Shown here piece by piece: positions 62,776-64,000 of a stretch of 64,000 nucleotides of DNA (position 1 is the stretch's first letter; each line of letters starts with the position of its first letter). Below the pieces are notes generated by a model. That model worked only from the letters and a program-made list of their open reading frames with translations. It did no database searches and was not told where the DNA came from. Position numbers and translations under genes: made by a program. The stretch is from Xenopus tropicalis (lineage: Eukaryota > Chordata > Amphibia > Anura > Pipidae). The stretch spans positions 95,624,904 to 95,688,903 of the forward strand of contig NC_030678.2 in NCBI RefSeq assembly GCF_000004195.4. The letters run 5' to 3'.

Positions 62776-64000
62776 GTTAAGTGTCCTGTGCTTCTCTAAT
62801 GGCTGTGGACTCCAGTCCTTCCTAGATCTTCTCCCTAAAGTAATGTTTAGTTGGACACAATGATACAGCTCCTTCATTAGAGTTTACAGGACTTTACATT
62901 ACCAGTTACAGTATTACTCTGCACTCCTCTTTTAGTGTATTTAAACATTTAAACTGCATTAGAATAAAGACAGTCTGTACTGAATAATACAAGAAAAATG
63001 TCTGAAGTGCTAAGAACTCTTTCCATAATACTCAAGATCTCATCTCTTTCCATTTTTGTTTCACTTAGGATGAGACCAAAGGCTATGATGAATTAATCAT
63101 GGATTGATTATGTATACATTCTGGCACATTTGCACAAAGGGTAATTGCAAATCCATATTAATCCAATTTTGCCAACAACTCCCCACATATTCTTCTTGTA
63201 TTCTTGTTACAAATTGTGATCTTGATAGATGCCACCATTATTGATTGCTGTTTCTGCTGCTAATGTGGTTGTGGAATTTATTTAAAATATGAGAATAATG
63301 GCCATGACATTAAACAGCTGTAATTACATTTTGCTCTGTGTTACCTAAGGCAAAGGATTTTTCATAGCCAAGGATATATCGGGTCCTTGCTTTTGATACC
63401 TGCATTCACAAGTAGAATAAAGCAGTACATTATGAATATAACACTGTTCATGTTCTATACATGCAGAATAATGTATTCTGTGATACTTTAACTAATAATG
63501 CATTTTATAGAACCCTAGTTCTGTGTATTGAACTATTTGCATTATGTGTTGAAGATGGCTGAAAAATATAATTATCCATTTTTTCAGCTGGTCCTATTTG
63601 ACTCTTTAGCTCAGAAATGATTCTAACAGTAGGTGCACATGGACTACTTGAAACAGCAAAACAGAAGTAGCTGAGGCATACGAACTCTTGTTTTATAAGT
63701 TTGAGATCTTGCAAAGACTGTAGGTGCAATTAAACATTTTTAATACTGCTAAATTGATAAATTCAAAATAGTTTAGGTATGCTTTAGGTTTCAGAAATTA
63801 GAGAGTGCTCCATGAAAATGGCACACCCCCCATGTGATTGCATCTGGTTCTTCTTTCATCAGAATTTGTCAATAGTAATTACTTAACTCATCTACTGTAT
63901 ATTTAGTCTTTTTCATTTTATCGTTCCTCATTTGTACAGCTGATATAGATGCCCTATTATTGACTGTTCCAGTGATGAATTAATATTGTAATGACAGTAC
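62776..64000. other. Intronic stretch, no gene
   Basis: AT-rich, no recognised repeat or exon. The first half of C2A of doc2b (motifs DHNGLADPY, NKLRTKTL, NPTWNETL) was looked for on the minus strand and not seen. Confidence 0.4.

Overview
The window reads as an AT-rich piece of a frog genome, most likely Xenopus. Its repeats include families I recognise from Xenopus: the 'acaggtat.ggaccc..tatccaga' MITE, several TTAA-flanked MITEs (for example 'ttaaaggggttgttcacctttgag'), the 'catagtaacatagtaagt' dispersed repeat and a 'gatttactcatcactag' MITE end. I cannot separate X. tropicalis from X. laevis. There is no prokaryotic or organellar signal.

The only host gene I can support runs on the minus strand. 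Two short exons, both too small to stand out as long ORFs, encode part of a double C2-domain protein, best matched to DOC2B. The exon at 28656-28782 is the end of C2A (with the CDEDKF calcium loop). The exon at 19630-19787 is the C2A-C2B linker and the start of C2B ([12 protein letters not shown]). Both have consensus splice sites and their reading phases join exactly across an 8,868-bp intron. The 5' exons should lie above 64000 and the 3' exons below position 1, so nearly the whole window is intron of this gene. Searches by eye for the neighbouring exons (first half of C2A; the rest of C2B) found nothing.

The rest is layered mobile DNA. Region 0-20 kb: a 1.44-kb Tc1/mariner element with a dead transposase, and several MITEs. 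Region 20-28 kb (intron between the two exons): TA-flanked MITEs, one carrying a palindrome with 110-bp arms, MITEs with internal minisatellites, and a hAT-like element with a 34-bp-type minisatellite. Region 29-50 kb: TTAA-, TTA- and 8-bp-TSD MITEs, often nested, plus three 5'-truncated copies of one L2/CR1-like LINE. Region 50.6-58.5 kb: a degenerate tandem array bounded by 12-bp inverted subterminal repeats and a 3' hairpin, which looks like a Helentron/HINE (Helitron-related) element. It is split by a nearly full-length 5.5-kb L1/Tx1-group retrotransposon with two ORFs. Region 58.5-64 kb: mostly unique sequence with a few MITEs.

Nothing here forms an operon or pathway. The biology is one neuronal/secretory calcium-sensor gene whose large introns have collected successive waves of transposons. 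The best candidates for something under-described are the Helentron-like array, the 246-bp insertion with a 10-bp target duplication, and the 52-bp module shared between MITE copies.
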